Shown here piece by piece: positions 1-6,092 of a stretch of DNA of 7,134 nt. The stretch comes from JAUWMV01 sp964562425. Its GTDB lineage: Bacteria; UBP14; UBA6098; B30-G16. Numbering within the stretch: position 1 is the stretch's first letter; every line of letters begins with the position of its first letter. Both the position numbers and the translations under genes were made by a program. The notes beneath the pieces are model-generated. The model was not told where the DNA came from, made no database searches, and saw only the letters and a program-made list of their open reading frames with translations. The stretch covers positions 1 through 7,134 of the forward strand of contig CAZLTJ010000107.1 in NCBI GenBank assembly GCA_964562425.1, given 5' to 3'.

Positions 1-880
1 TTGTATTATTTATTTTATCTTTAATTGTATAGTATTTAGCTAATCTGGCAACTATTCTAACTTCTCGTTGAGGGTCTGGTAAAAGGAGAAATTGAATATT
101 GTCTTTTTGATTTTCATATTCACCGTTAAGCGCTAAAGTAATAGCTTTTTGTGATTTCTTCCGGTTCTCGTTAACAGAAATACTAAACTCATTCAACAAT
201 TTGTTAATCGGTTCTCGCCATCTAACAGGATAATCGAAGTATTCTATTGGAAAGCAAAGAGACACATTTTTAATTTTTCCAAGTTCCTTTACGAATTCTC
301 GCTGGGGAACGTTGAATTCCATGAAGTTATAGAAATTAATATTCTCTTTAAACTTTAGTGATTGTGGAAAGCGACCTTTTTTTACAGTTTTGGAGGCAAG
401 ATGGAAGAGATAATCATAGGTGGCAAGAGCGTTATTCCTTAATTCCTCTCGGAATTTTTTATACAAGGTTAATGCCTCTTTTGTTCTCGGACCGAGTTTG
501 CTTAAACTTAATAAACGATCTATTTCGTTGTGCTCCAATATGCCAGCTTGATCCGTAGTCTGGAAAAATTCCATAAGTTTTCTTGGAAAGGATGGCTTTT
601 TTCGTAGATCGCCCAATTCTTTATAGAAGTCGCTTTCTATAAATATTTTGTGTGCAATTGCGAATGATTGAATATCGTTAATCTCTATTGGCCAAAATAT
701 TTCGGTTTTGAAAGTCTCGATTAATTCTCTAATAGTGATTATATTCCATCCTACAGATGCGATATCAGGATCGAGCCTTTGAAGAATTATTTGCTCATCT
801 GATTTATAGGGTACGATAGTTATGCATTGCGGATTGATTGTTTTAGGATCGAAGTTAAAGTGTGCTGTAATTCCGGGCAT
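1..880 (-). CDS. AddB-like helicase/nuclease subunit, N-terminal 293 residues (runs off left edge)
   Basis: This frame is open without a stop from an ATG at 880-878 to the window edge. I translated it by hand, because it has no stop inside the window. An AAGGA Shine-Dalgarno site lies 6-7 bases upstream, inside the 3' end of the preceding gene. That gene stops one base before this ATG, so the two are probably co-translated. Several segments fit the inactivated UvrD-like N-terminal part of AddB/RexB-type proteins: an early 'IVPYKSDEQIILQRL' segment (about 22-36), 'PSFPRKLMEFFQTTDQAGI' (about 96-114), a 'FYNFMEFNVPQREFVKEL' strand-helix unit (about 183-200), and 'PDPQREVRIVARLAKYY' (about 268-284), the conserved stretch before helicase domain 2. 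Family members pair with an AddA helicase for double-strand-break end resection and usually end in a PD-(D/E)XK nuclease domain, which would lie outside the window. There is no Walker A motif near the N-terminus. Assignment rests on pattern recognition; another PD-(D/E)XK-linked helicase-like family is possible. Confidence 0.65.
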   Translation of the reverse strand, partial: MPGITAHFNFDPKTINPQCITIVPYKSDEQIILQRLDPDIASVGWNIITIRELIETFKTEIFWPIEINDIQSFAIAHKIFIESDFYKELGDLRKKPSFPRKLMEFFQTTDQAGILEHNEIDRLLSLSKLGPRTKEALTLYKKFREELRNNALATYDYLFHLASKTVKKGRFPQSLKFKENINFYNFMEFNVPQREFVKELGKIKNVSLCFPIEYFDYPVRWREPINKLLNEFSISVNENRKKSQKAITLALNGEYENQKDNIQFLLLPDPQREVRIVARLAKYYTIKDKINNT

Positions 881-881
881 A

Positions 882-2192
882 TCAATCCTTCAAAATTTTC
901 CGTGCAAATATCATATAAGCTGTATGGGCGACCATACGATCTTTAGGTCGCAGTCTTTGTGGTACCGTTTTATAGAATCGCAAAAGTAATTCACAAACTT
1001 GTATATCCATGAATCCATCGAAATCTTTCAGAGATTGAAGCAATTGGGAAATTTGATTTGTTGTTGGGAGAACGAATGCAATAGATGCAGATGCTTTTAA
1101 TGCTTCCCAAATGGTTTCCAGATGATGCCAGGGTTCTTTTATGTCAATGAAACCAGCGTCAAATGGTCCATGAGTTATTCCATCGGATAGGTCTTTGAGA
1201 TAAAAATCGACACAATTGGAAAGATCATTTTTTTCAATATTCTTTCTTGCTAATTTGTAGAAGCGTTCATCTGATTCGTAAGAGATAACCTTCCCGTTTG
1301 GTGAAACTGCATTAGCTAAAACAATCGTCATCGCTCCGGAACCGGAACCGCATTCGAAAACTCTATAGCCTTTCCTAAGTCCTAACCGTAGAGCTATGTA
1401 TGGTGAATCCTTTGGATAGATTATTTGCGTTTGTCTTTTAACACCTAACATTATGTTATCATATAGAGTTGGTTTTAGGATTAAGAGTTTTTCCCCAAGA
1501 TGAGTTTTGATAATTCTTCCAAATTCACTACCCACAAGACTCATCAGGTCGATTGTTCCTCCTTTTGTGGAGAACTTTTTGCGCGATATAGGCACAAGAT
1601 AACGTTTTGCAGGATCCTTCATGTCCATAATAAGAAGTGTACTCTTTTCTTTAATCGTTGATTTCTTAGTTTCAATCCATTTCTCTTTATAACGCTCCAA
1701 AAACCATGTGTGACCCTCGAATGCAATGGGAGGAAGATCATTCATATCGAAAAAACCAGCTTCCTCGGCATCGTCCCCAGGTTTTATTTTATCTAAGGTT
1801 ATCTTCATTTGATATCCGGTTAAAAGCACCCAAAAATACTGTGGGGAAAATTGCATTTTTAGTCCCAAAAGAAGAATTATTTCTCCTTTAAGATATGTTT
1901 CCTCACTAAGTTCCCGGATTGCGCACTGTTCTGGCGTTTCATCGATTTCCTGAAATCCCCCTGGAAGACAATATTCTCCCTTTGCAGGTTCACACGCTCG
2001 TTTGACAAGTATTATCTTGTCTGAAAAACGCGGGTGAGGAACAATTAATGCGGTTGCAGGAATTGGGTTGTTATATGAGATTGCACAGCAATTTGAATTT
2101 GTGCAAATATCTCTTTCTCGTCCTTCAATGTTCCGTTTCTCGAGTTTGCTACCACAATATTTACAGTAAGAAACATCTTTGTAAGTTTTCAA
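882..2192 (-). CDS. Fused zinc-ribbon Nudix hydrolase and TrmI-type tRNA (adenine-58-N1) methyltransferase
   Basis: A single 436-residue frame holds two complete enzymes. Residues 1-42 form a zinc ribbon (C10-x2-C13, C30-x4-C35) of the Nudix_N_2 kind. The Nudix fold follows to about 172, with the Nudix box at 79-101 (G79, E85, R93-E94, E97-E98), but Tyr100 replaces the usual Gly. The NudC signature SQPWPFPxS is absent, so an ADP-ribose or other nucleoside-diphosphate substrate is likelier than NADH; this is inference. After a short polar linker (about 173-183), residues 184-436 are full-length TrmI: its N-terminal barrel, 'RQTQIIYPKD' (253-262), the S-adenosylmethionine loop E280-x-GSGSG, acidic E306, the D350-IKEPW active-site motif, and the terminal 'RMVAHTAYMIFAR' (419-431). 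TrmI makes m1A58 in the tRNA T-loop, usually as a tetramer. Start is TTG with GGAG 8 bases upstream; an in-frame TAG directly precedes it and the next Met is residue 113, so no other ATG fits. No convincing internal ribosome site precedes the TrmI half. Confidence 0.9.
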   Translation of the reverse strand: MKTYKDVSYCKYCGSKLEKRNIEGRERDICTNSNCCAISYNNPIPATALIVPHPRFSDKIILVKRACEPAKGEYCLPGGFQEIDETPEQCAIRELSEETYLKGEIILLLGLKMQFSPQYFWVLLTGYQMKITLDKIKPGDDAEEAGFFDMNDLPPIAFEGHTWFLERYKEKWIETKKSTIKEKSTLLIMDMKDPAKRYLVPISRKKFSTKGGTIDLMSLVGSEFGRIIKTHLGEKLLILKPTLYDNIMLGVKRQTQIIYPKDSPYIALRLGLRKGYRVFECGSGSGAMTIVLANAVSPNGKVISYESDERFYKLARKNIEKNDLSNCVDFYLKDLSDGITHGPFDAGFIDIKEPWHHLETIWEALKASASIAFVLPTTNQISQLLQSLKDFDGFMDIQVCELLLRFYKTVPQRLRPKDRMVAHTAYMIFARKILKD

Positions 2193-2200
2193 CTATTTAT

Positions 2201-2204
2201 CTCC
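2201..2204 (-). promoter_or_regulatory. Ribosome binding site that fixes the TTG start of the Nudix-TrmI gene
   Basis: GGAG on the minus strand is 8 bases upstream of TTG at 2192-2190. With an in-frame TAG immediately before the TTG, it decides the start of the fused gene. Confidence 0.7.
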
Positions 2205-2233
2205 AATTACTTATAATTTAAAATATAATAATC

Positions 2234-2250
2234 AAGTAATGATATTACTT
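2234..2250. repeat. Short perfect inverted repeat at the nadA stop codon
   Basis: AAGTAAT (2234-2240) and ATTACTT (2244-2250) form a perfect 7-bp inverted repeat around a 3-base loop and include the nadA stop codon. On the transcript it would be a weak, AT-rich hairpin at the start of the 52-base gap before the Nudix-TrmI gene. There is no GC-rich stem and only an interrupted U-rich run after it, so it is a poor terminator. It might act as a mild attenuator or a 3'-end stabiliser, or it may be chance in AT-rich DNA. Confidence 0.35.
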
Positions 2251-3183
2251 AATAGCTAACATTCTATCTATTGCAACTCCGGCTCGGTTCGCAATTGCAT
2301 TTGGTATGTTTATTTCATAAATTTGTTCATCGAGTGTGCGAAGTACTTTTTCAAGAGTTATTAATTTCATATTTGAGCAAATTGCGTGCTCGTAAATAGG
2401 ATATACGGGTGTTCCCGGAAATTCAACATTAATACGTTGAATAAGACCGTATTCGGTTACAAGAACCACAGCTTGTTTTGGGTGATCTCGAACATATCTA
2501 TACATTACACTTGTAGAACCGATTAGATCCGACAATTCCTGAACTTCTGAGTTCACCTCCGGATGTGCAATAATCACTGCATCGGGATGCATTTTTCTTG
2601 CATTTAATACATCTTGAGCAGTAATTCTGTCATGAACGTAACAATGACCATCCCAACATACAATGTTTTCTCTCCCAGTTATCCTCTTTGTATATGCGCA
2701 TAAATTTTTATCTGGCACGAAAATTATTCCCTGCTCTTTTGGGAAGGATTCTACAACCTTGACAGAATTTGCACTTGTACATACGATATCTGAAACAGAT
2801 TTAACTTCAGCCGTAGAATTTATATATGTGACTACTTTGTAGCCAGGATATTTACCTTTCATTCTTATAACATCCTCAGCAGTAGCATGGGCTGCCAGAG
2901 GACAACCTGCCTGAATCTCTGGAATTAAAACAACTTTGTCGGGATTAATTATTTTAGCTGTCTCAGCCATAAACATTACACCACAGAATACAATTATAGG
3001 TGCATCAGTATTTACTACCTCTCGTGTGAGTTCAAGAGAATCGCCAACAATATCTGCAATCTGCTGTACTTCTATACGTTGATAGCTGTGAGCAATAATA
3101 ACGGCTCCAAGATTGCATTTGGCTTTATCTATTCTTTTTGCAATTTCTTCCTTTGAAAGCCTTGAATATTCAAATATGTCCAT
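2245..3183 (-). CDS. nadA: Quinolinate synthase NadA
   Basis: NadA condenses iminoaspartate with dihydroxyacetone phosphate to quinolinate, in the cytoplasmic de novo NAD pathway, using an oxygen-labile [4Fe-4S] cluster. The 312-residue length matches the short class of the family seen in Thermotoga and Pyrococcus. The three cluster ligands expected from that class are present: C67 in 'FCGVMFMAE', C181 in 'WDGHCYVH' and C269 in 'ICSNMKLITLEK'. Other family landmarks are 'IIAHSYQ' (29-35) with 'ADIVGDSLEL' (43-52), 'GCPLAAH' (93-99), 'TYINSTAEVK' (119-128) and 'CTSANSVKVVES' (135-146). The ATG is preceded by AGGAG with 4 bases of spacing. It is probably the first gene of the minus-strand cluster, 52 bases ahead of the Nudix-TrmI gene. 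NadB (or an aspartate dehydrogenase) and NadC, needed on either side of this step, are not in the window. Confidence 0.96.
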   Translation of the reverse strand: MDIFEYSRLSKEEIAKRIDKAKCNLGAVIIAHSYQRIEVQQIADIVGDSLELTREVVNTDAPIIVFCGVMFMAETAKIINPDKVVLIPEIQAGCPLAAHATAEDVIRMKGKYPGYKVVTYINSTAEVKSVSDIVCTSANSVKVVESFPKEQGIIFVPDKNLCAYTKRITGRENIVCWDGHCYVHDRITAQDVLNARKMHPDAVIIAHPEVNSEVQELSDLIGSTSVMYRYVRDHPKQAVVLVTEYGLIQRINVEFPGTPVYPIYEHAICSNMKLITLEKVLRTLDEQIYEINIPNAIANRAGVAIDRMLAIK

Positions 3184-3207
3184 TTTTCTCCTAGATTGTT
3201 TTGATTA

Positions 3208-3235
3208 AATATAATTCCTTAATTTGAAAGAGCAA
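3208..3235 (-). promoter_or_regulatory. Candidate sigma70-like promoter for nadA
   Basis: Reading leftward, TTGCTC (3235-3230) lies 16 bases before TATATT (3213-3208). The -10 box matches 5 of 6 consensus bases and the -35 only 3 of 6. A start near 3201 would leave a leader of about 17 bases that includes the AGGAG site. It is plausible by position, but AT-rich DNA produces such matches by chance. Confidence 0.4.
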
Positions 3236-3334
3236 AATTCATTCGGAATCTATTTCTTTTTGCTGCATAATTAGATACTTGGTATAATATAAGAAAAAAT
3301 TTCAGGTTGATTTTAAAAATTATTTCTTAATTTG
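3211..3334. repeat. Pair of 16-base direct repeats in the divergent control region
   Basis: ATAATTCCTTAATTTG (3211-3226) and ATTATTTCTTAATTTG (3319-3334) match at 14 of 16 positions and are 108 bases apart in the same orientation. One overlaps the edge of the candidate nadA -10 box and the other lies downstream of the rightward start point. They could be paired operator sites. Low sequence complexity makes chance a serious alternative. Nothing else recognisable lies in the 216-base gap between the divergent starts apart from the promoters. Confidence 0.25.
3260..3288 (+). promoter_or_regulatory. Extended -10 promoter for the DUF362 operon
   Basis: TATAAT at 3283-3288 is a perfect -10 hexamer and is preceded by TG one base upstream (3280-3281), giving an extended -10. 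TTGCTG at 3260-3265 is a partial -35 at 17-base spacing. Transcription would begin near 3295, leaving about a 105-base leader before the favoured GTG start. This is the best promoter match I found in the window. I recognise no riboswitch in the leader. Confidence 0.6.
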
Positions 3335-3387
3335 TCCAAAACAAAATCTTGGAAATATATATTATATCTTAGATAGATTAATTGATG

Positions 3388-3393
3388 GGGGAG
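3388..3393 (+). promoter_or_regulatory. Ribosome binding site deciding the DUF362 gene start
   Basis: GGGGAG ends 6 bases before GTG at 3400-3402. It abuts ATG 3394 and lies downstream of ATG 3385, so it supports GTG as the main start. Confidence 0.55.
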
Positions 3394-3399
3394 ATGCGT

Positions 3400-4449
3400 G
3401 TGAAGAAGATATTATTTGAGAGTGCAGGAACTGATATTAAAAGTAATATAAAAGCATTGCAAAGGTTATTGGATCATATAGAATTCCCATATAAAAAGGG
3501 CGCAACAGTTGGTCTTAAGCTTCATTGGGGTGAAATTGGAAATCTTCATTTTCTTTCCGAGAAATATGCTGCCATAATTGTGAAATGGCTTAAAAAAAAT
3601 GAAGTAAAACCGTTTATTTTCGACACAACTGTACTTTATTCAGGTTGTCGCAGAAATGGTGTGGATTTTCTTATGACTGCATACGAACACGGTTATACAC
3701 CGCAAAATGTGGGTTGTCCAGTTGTAGCCGGAGATGGTATTGGTGGGATGGATGTTGTAAAAATTAAATCTGGATTCTTTCATTTTAAAGATACTGTCGA
3801 AGTCGGGTCCATAATAAATCAAGCCAAGGGATTTATTATTTTCTCGCATTTTAAAGGTCATCTTGGGGCTGGATTCGGAGGAGCAATAAAAAATCTTTCG
3901 ATGGGATTTGCATCAAGGTCTCAAAAACAGCTTATGCATTCCGACGCACATCCTGAATTGAATCGATCGAAGTGTATACAATGTGGAATGTGCATAGATA
4001 TTTGTCCCGAGAATGCAGTGAGTTGGAATGAAAATAAATTTCCAATTTTTGATCTCGATAAATGCATTGGATGTGCTCAATGTATAGCAATTTGTCCTGT
4101 GGCAGCTTTGAAAGTTTTTTGGGGAATTAGCCATGAAGCTTTTCAGGAACGCCTGGTTGAAACTGCTGCAGCTGTGTGGAATGTAATTAAAAGCAAAAGT
4201 ATTCTTATTAATGCACTTATTAACATTTCCTCTGAATGTGATTGTATAAAAGGTGAAAATCCGATTATAGCCGATGATGTTGGATTTATTGCAGATTATG
4301 ATCCTTTTGAAATTGATGCTGAATCGCTAAGATTAATAGGTTCTGAAGTTTTCGATCGAGCTCATCCAGATATTCCATGGTGCTCCCAGTTTGAATATGC
4401 TGTAAAAATAGGTATGGTAGATGAGAATATCCTTAATGTTATCCCATGA
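3400..4449 (+). CDS. DUF362 family protein with inserted 2[4Fe-4S] ferredoxin domain
   Basis: This is a 349-residue protein from the GTG start. The DUF362 core occupies the N-terminal part, with 'VGLKLHWGE' (37-45) and the hallmark 'HFKGHLGAGFGGAIKNLSMG' (150-169). A bacterial-type 2[4Fe-4S] ferredoxin follows, with cysteines at 192, 195, 198, 202 and at 222, 225, 228, 232. The family's C-terminal part includes 'ECDC' (279-282) and an 'ADDVGFIADYDPFEID' segment. Precise function is unknown; the clusters indicate electron transfer or a redox role in the cytoplasm, and no signal peptide is seen. The frame also offers TTG 3382, ATG 3385 and ATG 3394. I prefer GTG 3400 because GGGGAG ends 6 bases before it, whereas ATG 3394 abuts that motif and 3382/3385 have no ribosome site. 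The GTG start also gives the expected 'MKKILFES' beginning. It is the first gene of a three-gene operon, and its stop overlaps the next start by 4 bases (ATGA). Confidence 0.88.
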   Translation: MKKILFESAGTDIKSNIKALQRLLDHIEFPYKKGATVGLKLHWGEIGNLHFLSEKYAAIIVKWLKKNEVKPFIFDTTVLYSGCRRNGVDFLMTAYEHGYTPQNVGCPVVAGDGIGGMDVVKIKSGFFHFKDTVEVGSIINQAKGFIIFSHFKGHLGAGFGGAIKNLSMGFASRSQKQLMHSDAHPELNRSKCIQCGMCIDICPENAVSWNENKFPIFDLDKCIGCAQCIAICPVAALKVFWGISHEAFQERLVETAAAVWNVIKSKSILINALINISSECDCIKGENPIIADDVGFIADYDPFEIDAESLRLIGSEVFDRAHPDIPWCSQFEYAVKIGMVDENILNVIP

Positions 4450-5120
4450 TAATTTCTCCAGAATACATATCGCTCGTAAAGAATATTGGTGCTATCATTT
4501 ACGGTGTAGGTGAGGAAACAGAACTGAAAAACCTTGAATGGTTAGCAAATCAGTTTGAACAAAGAATATTAGGAATTACACCTTCATTATGGGGATCTTT
4601 TGAAGAACGGGGAAAAATTCGCTATTTAGATTATCCTTTCACAAAATTTGATGAAACTATAAGCAGTCTATCAGAAAAGACCGAGATCGAAACTAAATCT
4701 ATTGAAGTAATTGCATTTGCTTCGGCTTTTGCATGTCCGATAATATTACTCTCTAGACTTGCTTCGGAGAATTTCAGTAAAATCAGTCAATTCATTTTCA
4801 AAGCGGAGCCACCGAATAAACGCAATTTAAAACGTATTTTAAGTATCTGTGTGAATGCTGGTACAGATATTCATGCATGGTCTCAGAAAAGTGCTCAGAT
4901 ATATTTTAGTGGTAAAAAAAGCTGGAGCGATTCAATGATAGAACGACGCAAACTTTCGAAAGATTATTCCCAGAAAAGGTTTTGGCGGTTTGGGAACGGT
5001 AGGGGATCTTGGCCAATTTTCTTTTATTTAGATCTTTTAATGTTAGCGAAAGATTTGAATGATTTTCAAGATATTCCAATTTGGTCTTTAGTCCCGGCAT
5101 GTATTATATATCCTATATGA
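4446..5120 (+). CDS. Uncharacterised 224-residue protein, middle gene of the DUF362 operon
   Basis: I do not recognise this family. The gene is intact: its ATG overlaps the DUF362 stop (ATGA, 4446-4449) and its own stop overlaps the next ATG in the same way (5117-5120). This indicates coupled translation and roughly matched amounts of the three products. No Shine-Dalgarno site is evident. The N-terminus (about 13-45) reads like an alternating hydrophobic strand and helix, 'GAIIYGVGEETELKNLEWLA', possibly alpha/beta, followed by 'LWGSFEERGKIRYLDYPF' (48-65). A hydrophobic stretch at about 87-104 is too short and polar-flanked to be a confident membrane span. Residues 157-189 are rich in Lys, Arg and Trp ('KKSW', 'IERRKL', 'QKRFWRFGNGRGSW'), which could contact a nucleic acid or an anionic ligand. 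There are three scattered cysteines (97, 135, 219), no cluster motif, no Walker motif and no kinase loop. Confidence 0.8.
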   Translation: MIISPEYISLVKNIGAIIYGVGEETELKNLEWLANQFEQRILGITPSLWGSFEERGKIRYLDYPFTKFDETISSLSEKTEIETKSIEVIAFASAFACPIILLSRLASENFSKISQFIFKAEPPNKRNLKRILSICVNAGTDIHAWSQKSAQIYFSGKKSWSDSMIERRKLSKDYSQKRFWRFGNGRGSWPIFFYLDLLMLAKDLNDFQDIPIWSLVPACIIYPI

Positions 5121-6049
5121 GAAAGTTTCCTAAACATGCATTTATCCTTGCAGCGGGATTTGGTTCAAGGCTCAAACCGCTTACAAATTTTTGGCCTAAG
5201 GCTTTACTACCTATTGTTGGCATACCAACCTTGAAAGTTCTTTATAAAAGAATATATGAATCAGGTATAACTCAAATTGCTGTAAACACACATTATCACA
5301 ATGCTCAGATCGAAAGCTATGCCTCAAAATTTAAGATAAAATGTATTACAGAGAATAAAATTCTGGGCACAGCTGGAGGATTAGGAAACATGTATAGCAA
5401 AATCCTCCCAGAAACTACAGTGCTCGTTCATAATTGTGATGTTATAGAAAGCTTTAATTTATTAAAGGCATTTGAATTTCACAAGGATTCAAAAGCGAAA
5501 GTAACACTAATAACGATTGACAATAATTACACAAATAATGTTATAATTAAAGCTGGAACAGTTATAGGTTTTGATTCTGAATTCTTATCTAAAAATTCGT
5601 CAATAAAGAAATTAACTTATTCAGGGGTTGGTTTTTTTAATACAGATGTTCTCGATTCGTTTTCTAATAAAGGCTTTATAACGCTAACAGACGCACTTAA
5701 ACCTTGGTTTGAAAAGGGCTTAGTCCGAGTTTATGAAGAGAATAAGTTCTGGTTAGACTTTGGAGATTTTAAAAAATATCTCAAGTTACATCGAGAAATA
5801 TTAGTCAATTCTGCAATTAAGCATCCTCTTGCAGGTAAATTAACTTTTATTGAAAGTGATGTAAAAACTCCGGATTCGGTATACCTTAAGGGTTTCGTTT
5901 ATGTGGGTTCAAAGGCTAAATTGCATCCAGAAATATATTTGGAAAATTGTATTGTTTTCCCCAACACAATCGTTGAAACAGGAAAATATGAAAACTGTAT
6001 TATTTTCACATCTCCTATCGATGGTGAGACTATAATTGTTAAACCTTAG
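5117..6049 (+). CDS. Sugar-phosphate nucleotidyltransferase (RmlA/MurU-like) with short hexapeptide-like tail
   Basis: Enzymes of this GT-A class join a sugar 1-phosphate to an NTP, giving an NDP-sugar and pyrophosphate for cell-surface or glycan synthesis. From the ATG at 5117 the protein has 310 residues. The nucleotide-binding signature is clear: 'LAAGFGSRLKPLTNFWPKAL' (11-30), with R18 and K28. The recognition loop 'TENKILGTAGG' (78-88), metal ligand D108 in 'HNCD', 'YSGVGFFNTDVL' (168-179), and second metal ligand D214 in 'WLDFGDFKKYL' also fit, although the common 'DIGT' is changed to 'DFGD'. Residues about 240-310 look like a short left-handed beta-helix tail ('VYVGSKAKLHPEIYLENCIV'). 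The substrate cannot be told from sequence; MurU-like, GDP-mannose-type or RmlA-like are all possible. Upstream in-frame starts (TTG 5081, ATG 5099) exist, but ATG 5117 gives the usual short N-terminus and a 4-bp ATGA overlap. The stop is TAG. Confidence 0.88.
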   Translation: MRKFPKHAFILAAGFGSRLKPLTNFWPKALLPIVGIPTLKVLYKRIYESGITQIAVNTHYHNAQIESYASKFKIKCITENKILGTAGGLGNMYSKILPETTVLVHNCDVIESFNLLKAFEFHKDSKAKVTLITIDNNYTNNVIIKAGTVIGFDSEFLSKNSSIKKLTYSGVGFFNTDVLDSFSNKGFITLTDALKPWFEKGLVRVYEENKFWLDFGDFKKYLKLHREILVNSAIKHPLAGKLTFIESDVKTPDSVYLKGFVYVGSKAKLHPEIYLENCIVFPNTIVETGKYENCIIFTSPIDGETIIVKP

Positions 6050-6092
6050 AGCGAGTTTTCTTTGGATACCCAGATTTTCAGCGACTAAACTC
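6050..6092. other. Short convergent intergenic gap without a clear terminator
   Basis: These 43 bases separate the end of the plus-strand operon from the end of the thiC-like gene. GAGTTT (6053-6058) can pair with AAACTC (6087-6092) across a 28-base loop, which is too weak for a confident terminator. No GC-rich stem followed by a T-run was seen on either strand. Confidence 0.4.

Noticed and set aside
358..558. 66-residue plus-strand reading frame
   Set aside because: It lies wholly opposite the AddB-like minus-strand frame, which is continuous and has family-like motifs; it has no ribosome site and no recognisable content.
1626..1643. Separate translation of the TrmI half from internal Met codons 189 and 191
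   Set aside because: Only a weak AAGAG lies about 12 bases upstream, and starting there would remove part of the first strand of the TrmI N-terminal domain.
1706..1891. 61-residue plus-strand reading frame
   Set aside because: It is antisense to the conserved Nudix domain and is a shadow of that gene.
3332..3361. Second rightward promoter, TTGTCC with TATATA at 18-base spacing
   Set aside because: It lies in an alternating AT tract where -10 matches are expected by chance, and the extended -10 promoter upstream is much better.
3640..4134. Two 73-residue minus-strand reading frames (3640-3861 and 3913-4134)
   Set aside because: Both are antisense to the conserved DUF362 and ferredoxin coding sequence and have no motif.
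4906..5100. 64-residue minus-strand reading frame
   Set aside because: It is antisense to the intact 224-residue operon gene and has no independent support.
6053..6092. Possible bidirectional terminator, GAGTTT pairing with AAACTC
   Set aside because: The stem is 6 bp with a 28-base loop and no adjacent T-run, so it is too weak to call.
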